Assembly: GCA_910589415.1 (NCBI GenBank)
Contig: OU342635.1
Coordinates: 11,594,001 to 11,658,000, forward strand
Direction of reading: 5' to 3'
Source of the DNA: Malachius bipustulatus
Lineage: Eukaryota > Arthropoda > Insecta > Coleoptera > Melyridae
DNA length: 64,000 bases
How positions within the stretch are numbered: position 1 is the first letter of the stretch; every line of letters starts with the position of its first letter. The position numbers and the translations under genes were made by a program. Below the pieces are notes generated by a model. The model saw only the letters and a list, made by a program, of their open reading frames with translations, was not told the DNA's origin and did not search any database. Shown piece after piece: positions 43,577 through 56,840 of the stretch.

Positions 43577-44596
43577 CCGTGCGTTCATTGCAAAAGTTTA
43601 AAACACACAGGCAGTTATTGCAATGCGTTCCTTAATGATATGTTAATATTTCAAGATTATTTTTCATGTCATTTTATGGAGAATAATTAAAAAAATAAAA
43701 GTTAATATGACATAATATGTCCGTAAGGGCTTACATTTTTTGCTGCGGGGTGGGGTGTTGAGTTTTTTTTTTTTAGAGTTATTTCTATTTTTTCTGAAAG
43801 TGGTATAAGCTATGCTTCCATATTTTTTTCAATTTTGGTATAAATGTTAATGTGACATAAAATCACTTATTTTTGTTAGAAAAGTTTTTCTATCGCTCCA
43901 CCAGTGGCGTCCCTGTAAACATGCCCTCTGACATATAGCCAAGCGGATATTTTTTCCGATTAATCTGATCAACTCTACATGAAAACGGTCTCCAGCAGTG
44001 CGCATGTGAATTTTCAATAAAAAAGCGTTTTTCTCGTCGGACGATTATAAAACCATTTAATTAAAGTTATATTAATTTAACAGTATTGGCGAATAGTTTT
44101 TGAACGCAGAAAATATCAGAGTGTAGCAATAGAATAACTTTTCTAATTAAAATAACGTGGTTTCATATCCTATTAACACATACCACAAATACTGAAAAAA
44201 ATATCTAAACTACTTTCGGAGATTTTATTTATTTTATCCAGAGAGTCATTATTAAGGAACATCCTGTATTCCTCCTTTTAATTATGATTTAAAGCACGAC
44301 CGATTCTAAGCACCAGCTAACATTGACATAGTTTTACTATACCTATTACAGCCAAGTATGATCAGTGCTTCAACTTGACCTGACCTTTGTAGTTTATTAG
44401 AACGGTCAATGCGACATATTTGTTTAATATTTACATAATTAATTATTATATTTGACCGGTGCAGTTTATTGCACTTATATTAGCGGTCATTGGACCCAAT
44501 CTTCCTTAATTATTATTTTCTTCACCATTACTACTTATAATACGAGTACATACATAGCTAACACAATTGGAAATAATATTAACCCACGCCAAGGTA

Positions 44597-45130
44597 TACA
44601 GGGTGTTTACTATCAACTAGTACACAAAAATGGAGGTGCTACGACTTATTCTAAGAAAAAAGGTTCCTATTAAAATGGGTCCGCAAACAGATACAGGATG
44701 TTTAAAAAAAATGTTTTTTGCGATATCTCAAGAACCGTTTGAGCTACAGGCTCCAGCTGTTGTGCAGATTTTTACATTAATATAATAGCTACTTTTAAGG
44801 CTTCAAACTGATGTTCTAAAATATGCCAGTAGTGGAGATTTTAGGGTTGCGGAAGGGTTTCACCCCCCCCCCTAACTTTTTCGGCACTGGAAAAAATAAC
44901 AATTTGAGAGCAAATTTCAAAGCGCCAATGTTTTTTACTCAAAAAAGTATTCCTGATCAAAACCTGTAGATTGTGCTTGTAGCCAGATTGTTTTCAACTT
45001 GTCTAGAATTTTTTTTCGATTTTTTTTTAAATATAAGATTAGGCGACTTTTATTAAAAGAGGCCCTTTTTGTAGAAAATAAGTCCATTAATCTGCGCTCG
45101 ATTTTCAAAAAGTTTTAATTCCATTGGCGT
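44597..45130. mobile_element. Second TACAGGGTGTTTACT element
   Basis: It starts ATACAGGGTGTTTACTATCA and shares layout and phrases with 42871 (GCGATATCTCAAGAACCGTTTGAG against CGATATCTCGGGAACCGTATGAG, each interrupted by a few changes). It contains a poly-C tract near 44863. The right end is not defined. No ORF. Confidence 0.55.
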
Positions 45131-47310
45131 ACTTAGAAGTTCAAAGAGTGTGAAACTTATTGACTTACACGAATGCCACAAATCTTTACCGGATAAACTG
45201 ATTTTCGATAAGATGACTCCGATTTTCAAAATACTAGAACTAGATTTTTGTTAAAAATAACGAAAAAACAAATTTTCACATTCGCATATAAAATATGAAA
45301 TGAATTTTTCATCATGATAATGGAAATATTACAACGATGCGGTGTAAGGTACCTCTGGCAGCATCATACTGGATTGATGATTCGCAAAATTCCAGACCAC
45401 AACGCGGAAATCGCACAAAGTATGCAGGTACTTGAAATAAACTAGCCAAACCATGTAGGTACTTAAACTGGCAGTAATTGCAAATTTTAAGCGTTATTCG
45501 CACGCACGCGTAAATAGATAATTATTATTAGCCTAGGTAATAATTTATTATAAATAATTAAACGATTTAAGTTGTTTTCTTATTTTTTCGGAGTGATAAA
45601 AGCGTGCAAACATTGCACTATTATTCACCGTCCTGTACATAAAGATACAAAGGTGGGATATCTGATTATTTGCGTTATGTAACGTGACACCAAGTCGGGT
45701 AATTCTCAAGGAAAATAAATAACCTCATGGTTTACCTACGTATTGTGTACCTACGGTGATTATCTACTGTAACAAACAACTAAATTATATCTTGTAATTT
45801 ATAAGATTAATTAAATGGGCGGGCGATATCGAGTTGGGCGAAGGATTTTGTTCTTCCAAAATCCCAGGGCTCAATTGGGCGACAGGCGAGAAATTAAGGG
45901 ATTATAAGAGATAATGAAACATAACTGGACAGGCAAGAAATACATGTGCGGCCTTGCCCATATATATAGCATCAGTGTTGCCAGATTTATTTAGTGGTGC
46001 TTTTAGTAGATCGGATAGGTATACCTAATCAATTTATTATTAATAATTGAAGTCGAGTAGGTAGTAGATACGTACCTACCTATGGCTATGTTGCACTTTA
46101 GCGTCATCGGTAAGTCAGGTCTTTGGTCAGGTGAAAAAAAAGTTATAAAAAAACCTACCCAGACCAAAGACCTGACTTACCGGTGAGTTTTAGTGCGGAA
46201 AAAAATAATAAATACCCATCGCATAAATAAACAGCTCCAATAGCCATACAAGAGCATGCAAATAACTCAACGGTATTTAGAAATTCCTTCGCCCAATTGA
46301 GCTCCCGGATTATAAGGACACCCGTAGAGTTGAAGGGTCACTCAGGTAATTTCGCCCAACTCAGAAACGCCGTTACCTACGCACAACATTTTATGTAAAT
46401 ATAACCCATAGGAGTGGTTATATTTTTAAAACATTTCTGTTTTATTCATCCATATAGTAGTTGATGCAGTAATGAAATAAATAAATAAATCTTACGTAAA
46501 TTCAAAATATTCCATATCAATAAACTTCCACAGAATTTTCTAATAGCGGCGCATAGTTTTAAACTTTCCGCTCACCTACCTACATCACCACAAATGTATT
46601 TTTCCTAATAATAATTATAACAAATCCTAAACATCGTATTAAAGCGCATATAATTATCGGATATTCAACTGCACCGATCCTTTATACAGAATCCCATCAC
46701 GCATGGTTCACATTGTGCAATAATGCATTTAAAGTTACAAACAGCACGTAAAAATTTCTAAATATTCATAACAAACACACTTAACTCAGATAAACATACC
46801 TAATCCTCATAAATTACTATTCAATAATAATTCATCCACACTCAATGGGTTTATTCAACTCTAAATGCACTGTTATTTATTATTTATTTATGATTACTTA
46901 TTACTCGTGTACTGAGTCACTAATAATTATAACAGTGACACGAATTCCAAAACACCTTCTTGCGCGCTCAAAATAATAATAATGGCGGTCTTTAAAATAA
47001 CACTTTCTTATCATATTATTTATTACATGGGTATTTATTCAGGGGAAACCCACGGAAAGAAAGCAGTTCCGCGCGCACCCTATTTCCCAACAATTTAATC
47101 CTATTTATTAGATACCTAATACCTATACGTGACTGTGACTGAATAGTCTACCCCAAGGAGGACCATTTGATGTATTATACATTCGGAAGCACGGCCAGTT
47201 GTGAAGTAGCCCAGTCATTATATCAAAAAAAATCGCCCTGAAAAGAAGAAATTTCTGTTGTCGATTTTTCTAGTTCTTTTGAATAACTGCGCTATTTCAT
47301 TTTTTTTATA
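45131..47310. other. Gene-free stretch with one foldback
   Basis: The sequence is AT-rich. It contains the 45831-46362 inverted-end element. The remainder shows no ORF with coding character. Confidence 0.5.
45831..46362. mobile_element. Element with GAGTTGGGCGAA inverted ends and nested palindrome
   Basis: The ends are GAGTTGGGCGAA and TTCGCCCAACTC (12 bp, perfect). A second inner pair is GGGCTCAATTGGGCG and CGCCCAATTGAGCTCC. At its centre lies a separate perfect 21-bp inverted repeat, GGTAAGTCAGGTCTTTGGTC against its complement (46108-46128 and 46162-46182). No target duplication was seen. Confidence 0.55.
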
Positions 47311-50300
47311 CAGGGTGGTCCAACTTAAAACGTCAGGACTTTACCAAACGATAGATAAGATAACGTTAAAGTAATGCCAGTTTCTCTAATACACTTATAG
47401 CCGGGAAAGCTTCCTTTTCAAGAAGATGAAGTTTCGGGAAAAAAATAATGTTTTGTGAATATTGTCAAAACGGCTGCTTTAAAAAAAATTGAAATTTGGC
47501 ACGCAGTATGAGCTAAGTATCTTTCATGATTAACGGCTTATGGTGATAAATTGCGAAAAATTACGAAGTGAGTTAAATGTAGGAAAAGTTGCGTATTTTT
47601 GTGCTGAAGCACGAAGCAGGATATAATTATTTTAGTATAAACATCTCTGCTTTGCACTTCATGACTCGGTTCCCAGAAGGGATAACCTATGCATGCGACG
47701 TCAAAATTGCTGAGTTGCAGATTCGGTGTGAACCGGTCACCCTAAATACATTAATTTTTTGGGAAACAACAGAATTTTAATGGGATGGGCAGACAGACTG
47801 CTCTATATACGGTATGCGGTGGTCTCTTTGATGTAGCTGCGTGTATGCGATGGGTATGGCGTAAACGGCGTCAGAGTGCCATTCCAAGGACCTGTCGATT
47901 CGCCTCCTTAAATGTCTTGAATCGTCCTAATGCTCCCCGTTTACCTAACCCTCCTTTTAGGTACATTTCAGCGCTCCTACAGTGTGGGTGTGCTAAATTT
48001 TAGGTAATTAACAGATTTTTTTTCAACAAGCATAGTTATAACTGGTGATTTAGGAGTCACCTGCATATGTGTCTTACTACCTACATAGTACAGCTAGATG
48101 AGGAAGAGCTGACCATTACACAAAACTGTCGAACCCACTTTTATTGTAAAAAGTGTATATAAGGGCTGTCTTTTTGGATAAAATTAAAAATACGGCTGTT
48201 GCTACACTTAGATTGCAAAAAAATCTTCCCAAATGAATTGCAAAATTGCTTATAGGAATCGGGCTAAATATATCTACTGGACTAACAAACCTCCCTTGTA
48301 ATATCACCCAAGACTCCACTGTTTATTGGGACCTCTCTCTACCTCTTATCAACTCCATGAACTGACTCAGTCAGTCAGTTGCGCTGATGACAGTGACGTT
48401 CTACACTGACGTTCCTGAACGTCAAGTGTTTCAAACTAGAATATTCTCGAACAGCTATCTAGTTCGAGAGCTGACCTGTACCGTAAATAATCAGTAAAGC
48501 GTCGAAGTCTCTGTCTTCACCGACCATTTGAGGGTATGTCTTTTAGTTTTTTTACTATTTTTTACTACTAGTAGGTACTAAATCCGACTGTTTGATTTGA
48601 ATTTTTTTTTTCAATAGAAATTTGCAGCAAACTTGGTTTTAGAGCAAAACAAATTGATATATATAATTCATTAATATGAGATAAAAACATCGTCATGTTA
48701 CTCCCGAGTTCAAAAAGGGTCTTTAAAAGACAAGAGAAAATGTTCGAAACAGCAAATCAGAATCATTATATCTAAACTCACCATCTTTTAACCATATACG
48801 AGGAACTCCCTGCTGTTGTCAACAAAACAAACTCATTCACAGCTTCACCGATTATTCTTGGCTACCCCTGAGCATGACCGAGCCGAAATAATATAATGGT
48901 AATGATAACAATCACGGACACAACAACTTCTATTATTCTAAAGTAAAAGTAACGAGTTCATGGACATTATATCACTGTATGTATACATACAGAGATAGAC
49001 AGACACACGCGCGCAACTATATCGTAATTCGTAACTTTAGTTTAAACAGCCAACAAGTAAAAATATTAAAAAGTAACACAAAATGGAATAAGGAAGTGAG
49101 ATACTATTTCGATTTAAGCATACGAACAACAAACAATGGCATGCACGCCTCGAAAATATCAATTTCAACATGCACCGCCAGCGCCACCGTACCTACTTGG
49201 TTTTTAAATTATTATTTAACACGCGTAATTATTGCAGACAATTTCGATTATGAATCAACGCACGAGAATAAAAAATTATGTCACCGGAATTGCGGCCCGG
49301 ATAATAACGCGGTGTGCTCGGTCCGATTAACTGGCGCGGTTTCAGGTGCGAGGCTAGATAAAGAGTCGCCGGCACCAGCACACCAGCCAGTCAGTTAAAT
49401 TGATTCGTCCTTATTAATTATGAAGCAGCAATTCGCGATCTTCGCGAAAAATTCACACCTGCACCGGCTGACACGATGACGTTACTCTAAAAATACCTTC
49501 TTGCGCATCCTTTGCAAACTTGCCTTAAGTGGTTATAGAATAGAACTTTAGCAATTTTGACCAATTTTGTACCGATGTCATTGGGTGTAGCTTGGGGTAA
49601 GTTATTCTTATTCCGTTAATTTGATTGAAAGTATTTTAGGGGATCAAAGAATATCAATCTTTACGAAAATTTAAATGGCCGTCATTTTGAAACGACTTGG
49701 ACCGATATTGCTCAAAGAAAATACCAGACAACTCCCTTCAGATATTCAATTCTTACAAAAATTTCAGTTCCATAGGTTGAAAACTGGGATCTCAAAGCGA
49801 GTGACAAAAACTGTTTTTTTTTAATACTCTTTTTTTTCATAGTTTTCCGGTCCATGAATTTCGTGCCTAAAGCTTGAAGGATATCATATGGCAAAGCGAA
49901 AATGTAACTCGCCGTAATAACTTGGAAACTGATTATAGGGTAATAAGCTTATAAGAGAAATCGGTTTAATTAATGACACTAGTGAAATTGGTGACATTTC
50001 AAAGATCCTACTAATTTCAAAAATAAAAAAATAATGCATAGGGAATGGAAAGTCCTTTTCAACAAGGTGACCTCCATCAACCCCCATTCCTATTGGAAGA
50101 AAATTTGGGGTTGCCACCCCCGCTCAGGAGGGTAAAGTTTGGACTATGTTTTCCGCGTCATAAGATGTCCCGATCACAAAAAAAGTTGACCTGCTTCGGT
50201 GTTTTTCGCGTAGGTACATCTTCAGTTCCAAGCTGACGGCGAGTTACGTTATCGTTGGGCCACCCTGTATGTAATGTAGGGCTACCAAAACTAAATGTAT

Positions 50301-50900
50301 GCAGTTTAGCAGACAAAAAAATCAAACAAACCCACCAAAGCTCACGCTCTACAATAAAGAGGTAGAACATGCCACAGCGTTTAGGTTTTTGGGAATGATC
50401 CTTGCAACTTGCCGAGGTTGGCAGACGACGACGTACACGACGAAGTTAAATTAGTAGAAGAAAGCCTCGAACGAGTAAAGAATAATAAAAACTTCCAAGA
50501 GGAAGTGTTTTGCTTTGCCAATAGAAAATAATTTTGGAGCGAAAACGAAATCACTAGCACACGAACAGACAACGTCCTGGAGTGCAAACAAAATAAAAGC
50601 TTGTGGATAGGCTGTGAACACTGCCGGTAAAACAGTATTCAAAATTCAAAGTACGAGAAATTAAGTGAAGCATTAGAATTTCGATTCGGCAATCCCCATC
50701 ATGAACCAGGTTTTCCAAAGTCAAGGTTCCATTGCAGAAATTTAAGGAACAGCCAGCCACGCAAGCCTTCGTTAATGGAATACGAGACACAGATGCAAAA
50801 TACAAAAGGATTCCAGGAACCAGTGTTACTGCGTGTTGTAGTGCCACTTCTCATTTGATGAAAGACTGTAAGGTTCCAGAGATTTCGGGACGCAGCTTCC
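47311..50900. other. Gene-free stretch, scattered repeat ends
   Basis: TACAGGGTGGTCCAAC occurs at about 47311 and its inverse GGGCCACCCTGTA at about 50258, nearly 3 kb apart, probably from different insertions. A member of the 26.3-kb repeat family sits at 49.55-49.9 kb. ORFs here are short and without recognisable domains. The GC-richer segment at 49.28-49.48 kb is unexplained. Confidence 0.45.
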
Positions 50901-52076
50901 ATTTCGGTCGGATGCTAGGCCCATCCTTTCGGGGGTCCCACAGGGATCTGTATTGGGGCCGCTACTATTCTCCCTGTATATTGCTGACCTTCCTGACACT
51001 GTCTCTCACTGCTCTATTCAAGTATTTGCCGATGACATTCAGTTACACCTTTCATTTCCATCATGGGATGTGCAGACTGCTGAGGCAAATATAAATTCTG
51101 ACCTGGCCAATATATACGAGTGGACCAAAGAAAATCACCTCTTACTGAATCCTGACAAATGCCAAAGCATTTTATTCGGCCCAAAAACCAAGAGGCAGTT
51201 AATTGGGAATCTAGATATCCGGATTGCTGGCTCCCAGATGCCAATCCATGATTGTGTTAGAAATTTGGGTGTCTTCATTGACCGTGAACTTTCCTTTAGC
51301 CGTAGCACAAGCCACCTCTGTCAAAAAGCTTATTTCAGTCTGAAGCAACTACTGCTTTATAAGATGTTACTGTTACTAGTTCCTCAGACTAACCTGCTGC
51401 TTTGCGAATCACTTGTCCTATCAATACTTAATTACGCTGATGTAATTTACGGCCCCTGTATATCATCTATTGACAAACAGAGGCTGCAAAAAAATACAAA
51501 ATTTCTGCATCCGGTTTGTTACTCCAATTCCGCAGTAACTCACACCACACACCTTATCTCCGCAGTCTCCAATGTTTAAAAATACAAGAAAGAAGGTTCA
51601 TTAACTATGTAGTCCTATTAAATAGAGTTATACAGACAGAAAGACCTAGATACCTTTACGACAGATTGTCCAAGAGGAGTGATGTCCATTGTCTGAACTT
51701 GCGTCATCACACAACCTCATTCTTCAGACGGAGTTTCTCCTACATCTCAACATTTCTATATAATAACTTATTGTCCGAGATGCAAAATTCATCCAGTAAT
51801 GCCTTAAAAAAAATCTAAAAAATAGAATTATCTCCGAAAACCTCGACCTAAATCTAGGTCTATTTTAGTGTAGGCTGAGTTATTAAAGTACTGATCACTC
51901 TTCTCACTGTAATGTGACCTGAATTAATACTCACCTTTGTTATGTAAATGTAGGGATACCTTGTATCAGCTTTGCTGTGGTAATCCCTTTTGGGCAATGT
52001 ATATATGGTGTAATTATGTGTATAATACTGTATAATATTGCTCAATAAATATTATTATTTTTATTATTATTATTTA
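50900..52076 (+). mobile_element. 5'-truncated non-LTR retrotransposon (Jockey/CR1-like RT)
   Basis: An open stretch encodes RT motifs [25 protein letters not shown], then the catalytic [12 protein letters not shown], followed by the thumb [11 protein letters not shown]...[12 protein letters not shown] and [14 protein letters not shown] frameshift near 51560 leads into the C-terminal end (ERRFINYVVLLNRV, PRYLYDRLSKR, SFSYISTFLYNNLL). The 3' end is an A/T-rich (ATT)n tail at about 52040-52076. Everything 5' of the RT palm is missing, typical of truncated target-primed insertion. Confidence 0.85.
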
Positions 52077-53069
52077 GTCCGTATCTGCAGGATCACTGAG
52101 ACCATTTCCATCAGAACACTCAAACGCCATTTGGATAGTCTGGGCGTTTATTGTTATTAACCAGCTGTTGTCGTGGTAATCAGCTACGCCAAGGACAAAC
52201 GAAAGCGATCAGACGGACTTCAGAATTTCCGTACTGTGATGTTGCACGTTTGCAGTATCGTCGCCTTTTGCTAGTGTATCTCTATGTATGTAGTGTTGCA
52301 TAACAGAGTTGTGGGAGATGCTGTGTGAACATCTAAATCTGACCCCCTTACTCTTATTTATATCTTACATCTTACATCGTTCTAATCTAAGCACAATAAT
52401 TATTATTGTGCTCAGAATATCGCACTAAGTGGTAATAAGCTCCATTCCTCTAGCTGTATCCCTCGTTGTATCGTTTCCTAACAAAAAGTCGAGTTTTTCA
52501 GGTTACGCGCAAAAAAAATTTATTAGCCTCACGCGGCAAATAACGAACTTCTCCTAAACAGAAATTATGGTGTAATTTTTCACAGTGTATGTAGTTAGAA
52601 TAAAAACGCCGCCCGCGGGTGTAAATAATTATTATTAACCTTTGAAACTTGAAACCTTTATAATGATCCGAGTACCGTTTTCACCGGTGCCGCGCCTACA
52701 AATCGATAACACTGATCACTAAATTGATTAGCCCGGCGATTCTCATGCGGGTGCGGTGCAATTCTAGGCATCACTTCGGTGATTAGGCTATGATTTAAAT
52801 ATGAGAGATATGAAAGTTTTAGAAAATGTGGTCTTAAAACTACGATCGCTTACCATTAATTAAGATACAATTGCTGATTAGTGTGAAACGATCGAAGATT
52901 AAAATCGTAAATGATTTAGTATCTTGAGATGTCAGATTAGTATAGGCAATTATTATTGGGAGGTGAAAACTGAGCTGAGAAGCAGTTGTCAATTATTATG
53001 ACTTGATGCAAAAACTAGTCTTATGCGCTGATTCAATTATGAATATTTCAGCAATTTTGGAAATTCGCT
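52077..53069. other. Gene-free stretch with GC-richer blocks
   Basis: No ORF or repeat end was recognised. The block 52.6-52.8 kb (GCCGCCCGCGGGTG and neighbours) is less AT-rich than its surroundings. Confidence 0.4.
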
Positions 53070-53970
53070 TTTTGAAAATTTGCCACAAAGCGAAGGAGGT
53101 AGAGGACTTGCTAATGTTAGGAACAAGCAAAACCGGCAAGGAGAAATGAACGGTTGAGCGGCAACGAGGTAAACACCAGGAATGGCAAGACAAGGCTCGG
53201 CACAGGCGGCACCCACATGAACTAGATCAATCTTATATCGATAAGAATGCTTCGAACGCATGGGAAGTTGTTCCCGGAGACGTAGGGCTTCATTACGACC
53301 ATACAAGACCAGGTGGTGAACACAAGAAACTGCCCTATAGCATATCATCAAGAATCCCAAAACGAGAGATGACAGGTGCAGTAAATGTCAAGAAAAACCA
53401 GACACCTATCATATAACAGCAGCTTGTAGCTCACTAGCTTGTAACTCATAGCATAGCTAAGGTGTCAAATGAACCTTATTACAGGTATGCACCTAGGCCA
53501 GTTATCGAGGATAGCGAATTGGGCATCTACTATGACAGGTCCATCCTCACTGATCGCTGTATCCCCCACAACAAACCAGACATAATAGTGAGGGATAAGA
53601 AAGCAAAGGGCCATCATCGGGGATGTAGCGATTCCCAATACCCACAACGGAATAAAGATCATAGCGGAGAAGAAACGGAAGTACATAGAACTAGAGATGA
53701 AATCAAGAATGTAGAATCTTAGCAAAGTGACCATCGTGCCACTGGTGATGTCAACTATACGGGTGTTATACCCAGAGAATTTCATAGAAGTCTGGAGTTG
53801 TTAGGAGTGAAGAAAAACATCTATAAACTGGTACAGAAAACTGTTATTCTGAACACCAGAAGAATGGTAAGGAAATTTTTGAGTCAATATTGATAGAGCG
53901 TGCTTGGTAAAAAACCGCACCTCATGGGATGGATGAACCAGAAAAACCTGAGATAATAATAATAATATTT
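53070..53970 (+). pseudogene. Non-LTR retrotransposon 3' remnant
   Basis: Pieces in several frames match the C-terminal region of a non-LTR polyprotein: LDQSYIDKNASNAWEVVPGD, CSKCQEKPDTYHITAAC (Cys-His motif), RPDIIVRDKKAKGH-type, then FHRSLELLGVKKNIYKLVQ read in another frame. It ends with AATAATAATAATATTTATTC at about 53954. Many stops and frameshifts are present, so it is long dead. Confidence 0.65.
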
Positions 53971-55182
53971 ATTCCCCTATAGTTCCGCTTGTGTGCATGT
54001 AAAAAATGTTGCAAAAAGCTGCGATCTTAAGATGCAAATTTGTACAAAACAGTTATAGAAATTATGAAAAAATGCGAAAGGGTCGCCATATAAACAATTA
54101 CGAATTTATGAACGTTTATGTTATTGGCAACTGTAAAATTATTGTTGGTTGGCCTGCAGAAGCAGTAACTGAATATTTTCATAATTACCTACCATCGTAA
54201 TGGACGGGCGTTTCAGGAAAGGAAACCTTGTCCACTTTCAATTTCCATTCCAAGTAGATTCCTACATACCTACCTAATAATTATTCTTGCAGTCTAGAAT
54301 AGATGCGGACAGACAGTCAGAGGCAGAACAGAACGGTATCACGAACAGAGCGAAGCTGCTTTCCCTTTTTAAAACTTACCGTTTCATTGATTACACTATT
54401 ATAAATAAGGTAAGTATAATAAAAATTAAATGCCCCAACGTTACTTAGCAAGTACCTACTATTTTATGGGACGTTACCGTTTGTTGTTGTTGCCATCAAT
54501 GCCATCATTATAATATTATTTTTGCAAGTCTGTTTCGCTTCAAGCAACCCGTATAATAATATTCCCAGGGACTTGTGCTCGAGTTCTGTGACGCTTTAAT
54601 AAATATTAATTTAAATGCAACTGCAGGATGAAAATATAATACACTAACATAACGAACTTCCTCTTATTTAGAACTGGTTGGTTGCCCTCAACAACTGTAA
54701 AGTGTATTGATTGGCAACACACAGGGTAAAATATCAAGTTACCTCTGATTAGACGATAATAAAAAATAAAAAAATATATTAATTTGATTGTCAATAGTCT
54801 TATTATTGTTACGATCTTATCGCTCAAGTTACGTTTTTTAATTAATTGTTTCTAGTGTGTAACATTGAAGTTATCAACAGCAACTCTATGACGCCTAGGC
54901 GTCCATAAAAGTCGTCAAGACGCCTCATGGCATAAAAAAAATTGAGAATATTTTTAGCTGCCAAAATATGCTACCGAGCAAAATTAGGGGAATACTTTTT
55001 GGAGTTCCCTCATCGACAAACCAGTGACTATACTTTCTCAAAATTTTACGTGAAGCAAGCAATAAGGGTATTCTTGAAGTTCTTCAACTCACCGGTTTGT
55101 GTATATGTATTTGCATTAAGGAGTCCAAAATAGACTTCGCACGATTTTCAGTTGAAATTTTAAACTTGCCCAAGAACCGTCC
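53971..55182. other. Gene-free AT-rich stretch
   Basis: Only short ORFs without domain character. No repeat termini recognised. Confidence 0.4.
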
Positions 55183-55338
55183 AAAGTTCAGTCTCCCTTC
55201 AGCCGACTTGCACGATTGATTCAAACTCCCTGCAGACTCTCTGTACCCTAAACCCTAATAAAAGTTCAGTCTCCCTTCAGCCGACTTGCACGATTGATTC
55301 AAACTCCCTGCAGACTCTCTGTACCCTAAACCCTAATA
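55183..55338. repeat. Perfect 78-bp tandem duplication
   Basis: The unit beginning AAAGTTCAGTCTCCCTTCAG and ending CCCTAAACCCTAATA occurs twice head to tail with no difference between copies. Perfect identity implies a very recent duplication or an assembly artefact. Confidence 0.95.
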
Positions 55339-55429
55339 CGATCTACACATAAGCAATAATCCCAATATCTTCATACGGCGTTGCTGTTTGGGGACATGGG
55401 ATCTGGAAAATACAAATTAGACCATAACT

Positions 55430-56840
55430 AAGATCCCTTCACCTGTGTGGTTGAGGTAGGTACCCATCGGGCGCGTCCCAGGTGGCGGATAGGGCACGGT
55501 CTTACAGTGATCAATAGTGAGTAAGGTTAGCAGCGGTGATAGAGCTCGTCGGATTTAAAACTCCAGACTGGCAGCTCAAAAAGCCCTTCCGCGGACCACC
55601 TCCCCCAACCTAGTTTTAGTGTCGTGACTAAAGGTCTGCACAGGGGTTATAACGATGCCGGAGAACGTCCGAAAGACCGTAAAACTCTGTTGTCGTGGTC
55701 ATATCTCGCGAACAGAGGAATACGGGGGTCTAGGCTTTACCGCCTGGACCAAAAGGAGGCAACCTTTAAAAACCTAAATCCTACGGAGGGAACCCAGGCA
55801 AAAAGGATGCGTGGCTGAATAGTAGATCAGTCCCTTCTGGATTCAACCTCGAAGAAGTGCCGCACCTTCGAAAATAAATGCGTACCATACGTATGAAGCT
55901 CTGCGTATGGTATTTTTTTTAATAGCTCCATTACTCGTGGGAACCATTTGGAGCAAGACACGCCTAATTTAAAAGGGGGGGGGGGAAACTGGAGAACCTA
56001 TAAAGCTGAAGTGTAACAAAACCCGGGACCAGCAAGGAACCGGTAGAACGTAAAAGAAGGAGAACCTGCTCCAAGGTTCTCAGAAGTGCAGCTTAGAGGG
56101 GACTTTCTCATGGCTTCCTGCGCTCACCAGGTCACAGAGGACTGGCTGGTGCGGGTGGTCAGGGAAATGGAACCCTGCTCAGGAGCGAAACTCGGCACCA
56201 AGGACGTTCCGAAACCTATAAGAGCACCAGTGTGGATACCAGGGGCCCAAGAGGAACCAGAAAAAAATCCTAAAAAGACTGGGAATTCAGAACCAGGGAT
56301 TAAAAACCAGAAACGTGGATCCTAGTCGACAGAAAACCTGACACAAAAGGCCAACAACTAATTTTCCTCATGGGAGAAAATAGAGCAAAATGCAAACCTT
56401 ACCTAAACCTAACTGGGGTGCTGTTCGAGCGACCAGGTGGGTAAAGGGAAGAGGGAGCAGAGAAGATGTAACTGAAAAAGCTGAGTAAGCACCAGCTGAG
56501 ATGGGCTCTATTTGGCTTCTAACAGGACACTGCCCACTAATGAAACACCTCTCAATAAGGAGTGAAAAACAACTCCGATTGCGGGAGATGCGGGGAGTGG
56601 GAGGAAACCTCATACCACCTAATGTGTGAATGCCCAGCACTAGAGGGAACTAGACTTCTAGTATTTGGGACCGAAATGGCAGAACCAAAAGAAATAGAAC
56701 AAGCACCCATTGGACTCATACTGAAATACTTTCGGAAGATGGGACTGTTTGAGATAGTTATCCAAAGGGGTACAATAAGCGCAAGCTTCAGTACAAGGGC
56801 TTTGAACCTACCCTAGAAGTAATAATAATAATAATAATAA
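55430..56840 (+). mobile_element. Internally deleted non-LTR element with DUF4780 segment
   Basis: The 5' part is GC-rich leader sequence. At 56086-56325 an ORF carries DFLMASCAHQVTEDWLV, EMEPCSGAKLGTKDVPKP and APVWIPG, matching the DUF4780 domain of insect retroelement ORF1-type proteins. Soon after, at about 56560-56815, comes DCGRCGEWEETSYHLMCECP, the Cys-His motif that ends such polyproteins after RNase H. The element ends in (TAA)n at 56818-56840. RT and endonuclease are absent, so the copy jumps from ORF1 to the extreme 3' end. Confidence 0.7.

Noticed and set aside
47311..50270. A single 3-kb transposon bounded by TACAGGGTGG and CCACCCTGTA
   Set aside because: No shared sequence inside the ends and no ORF. 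More likely two unrelated members of a common family.
55183..55338. CCCTAAACCCTAAT as an interstitial telomere repeat
   Set aside because: Only two partial units occur per copy, and the insect telomere repeat is usually TTAGG. It is simply part of the 78-bp duplication.
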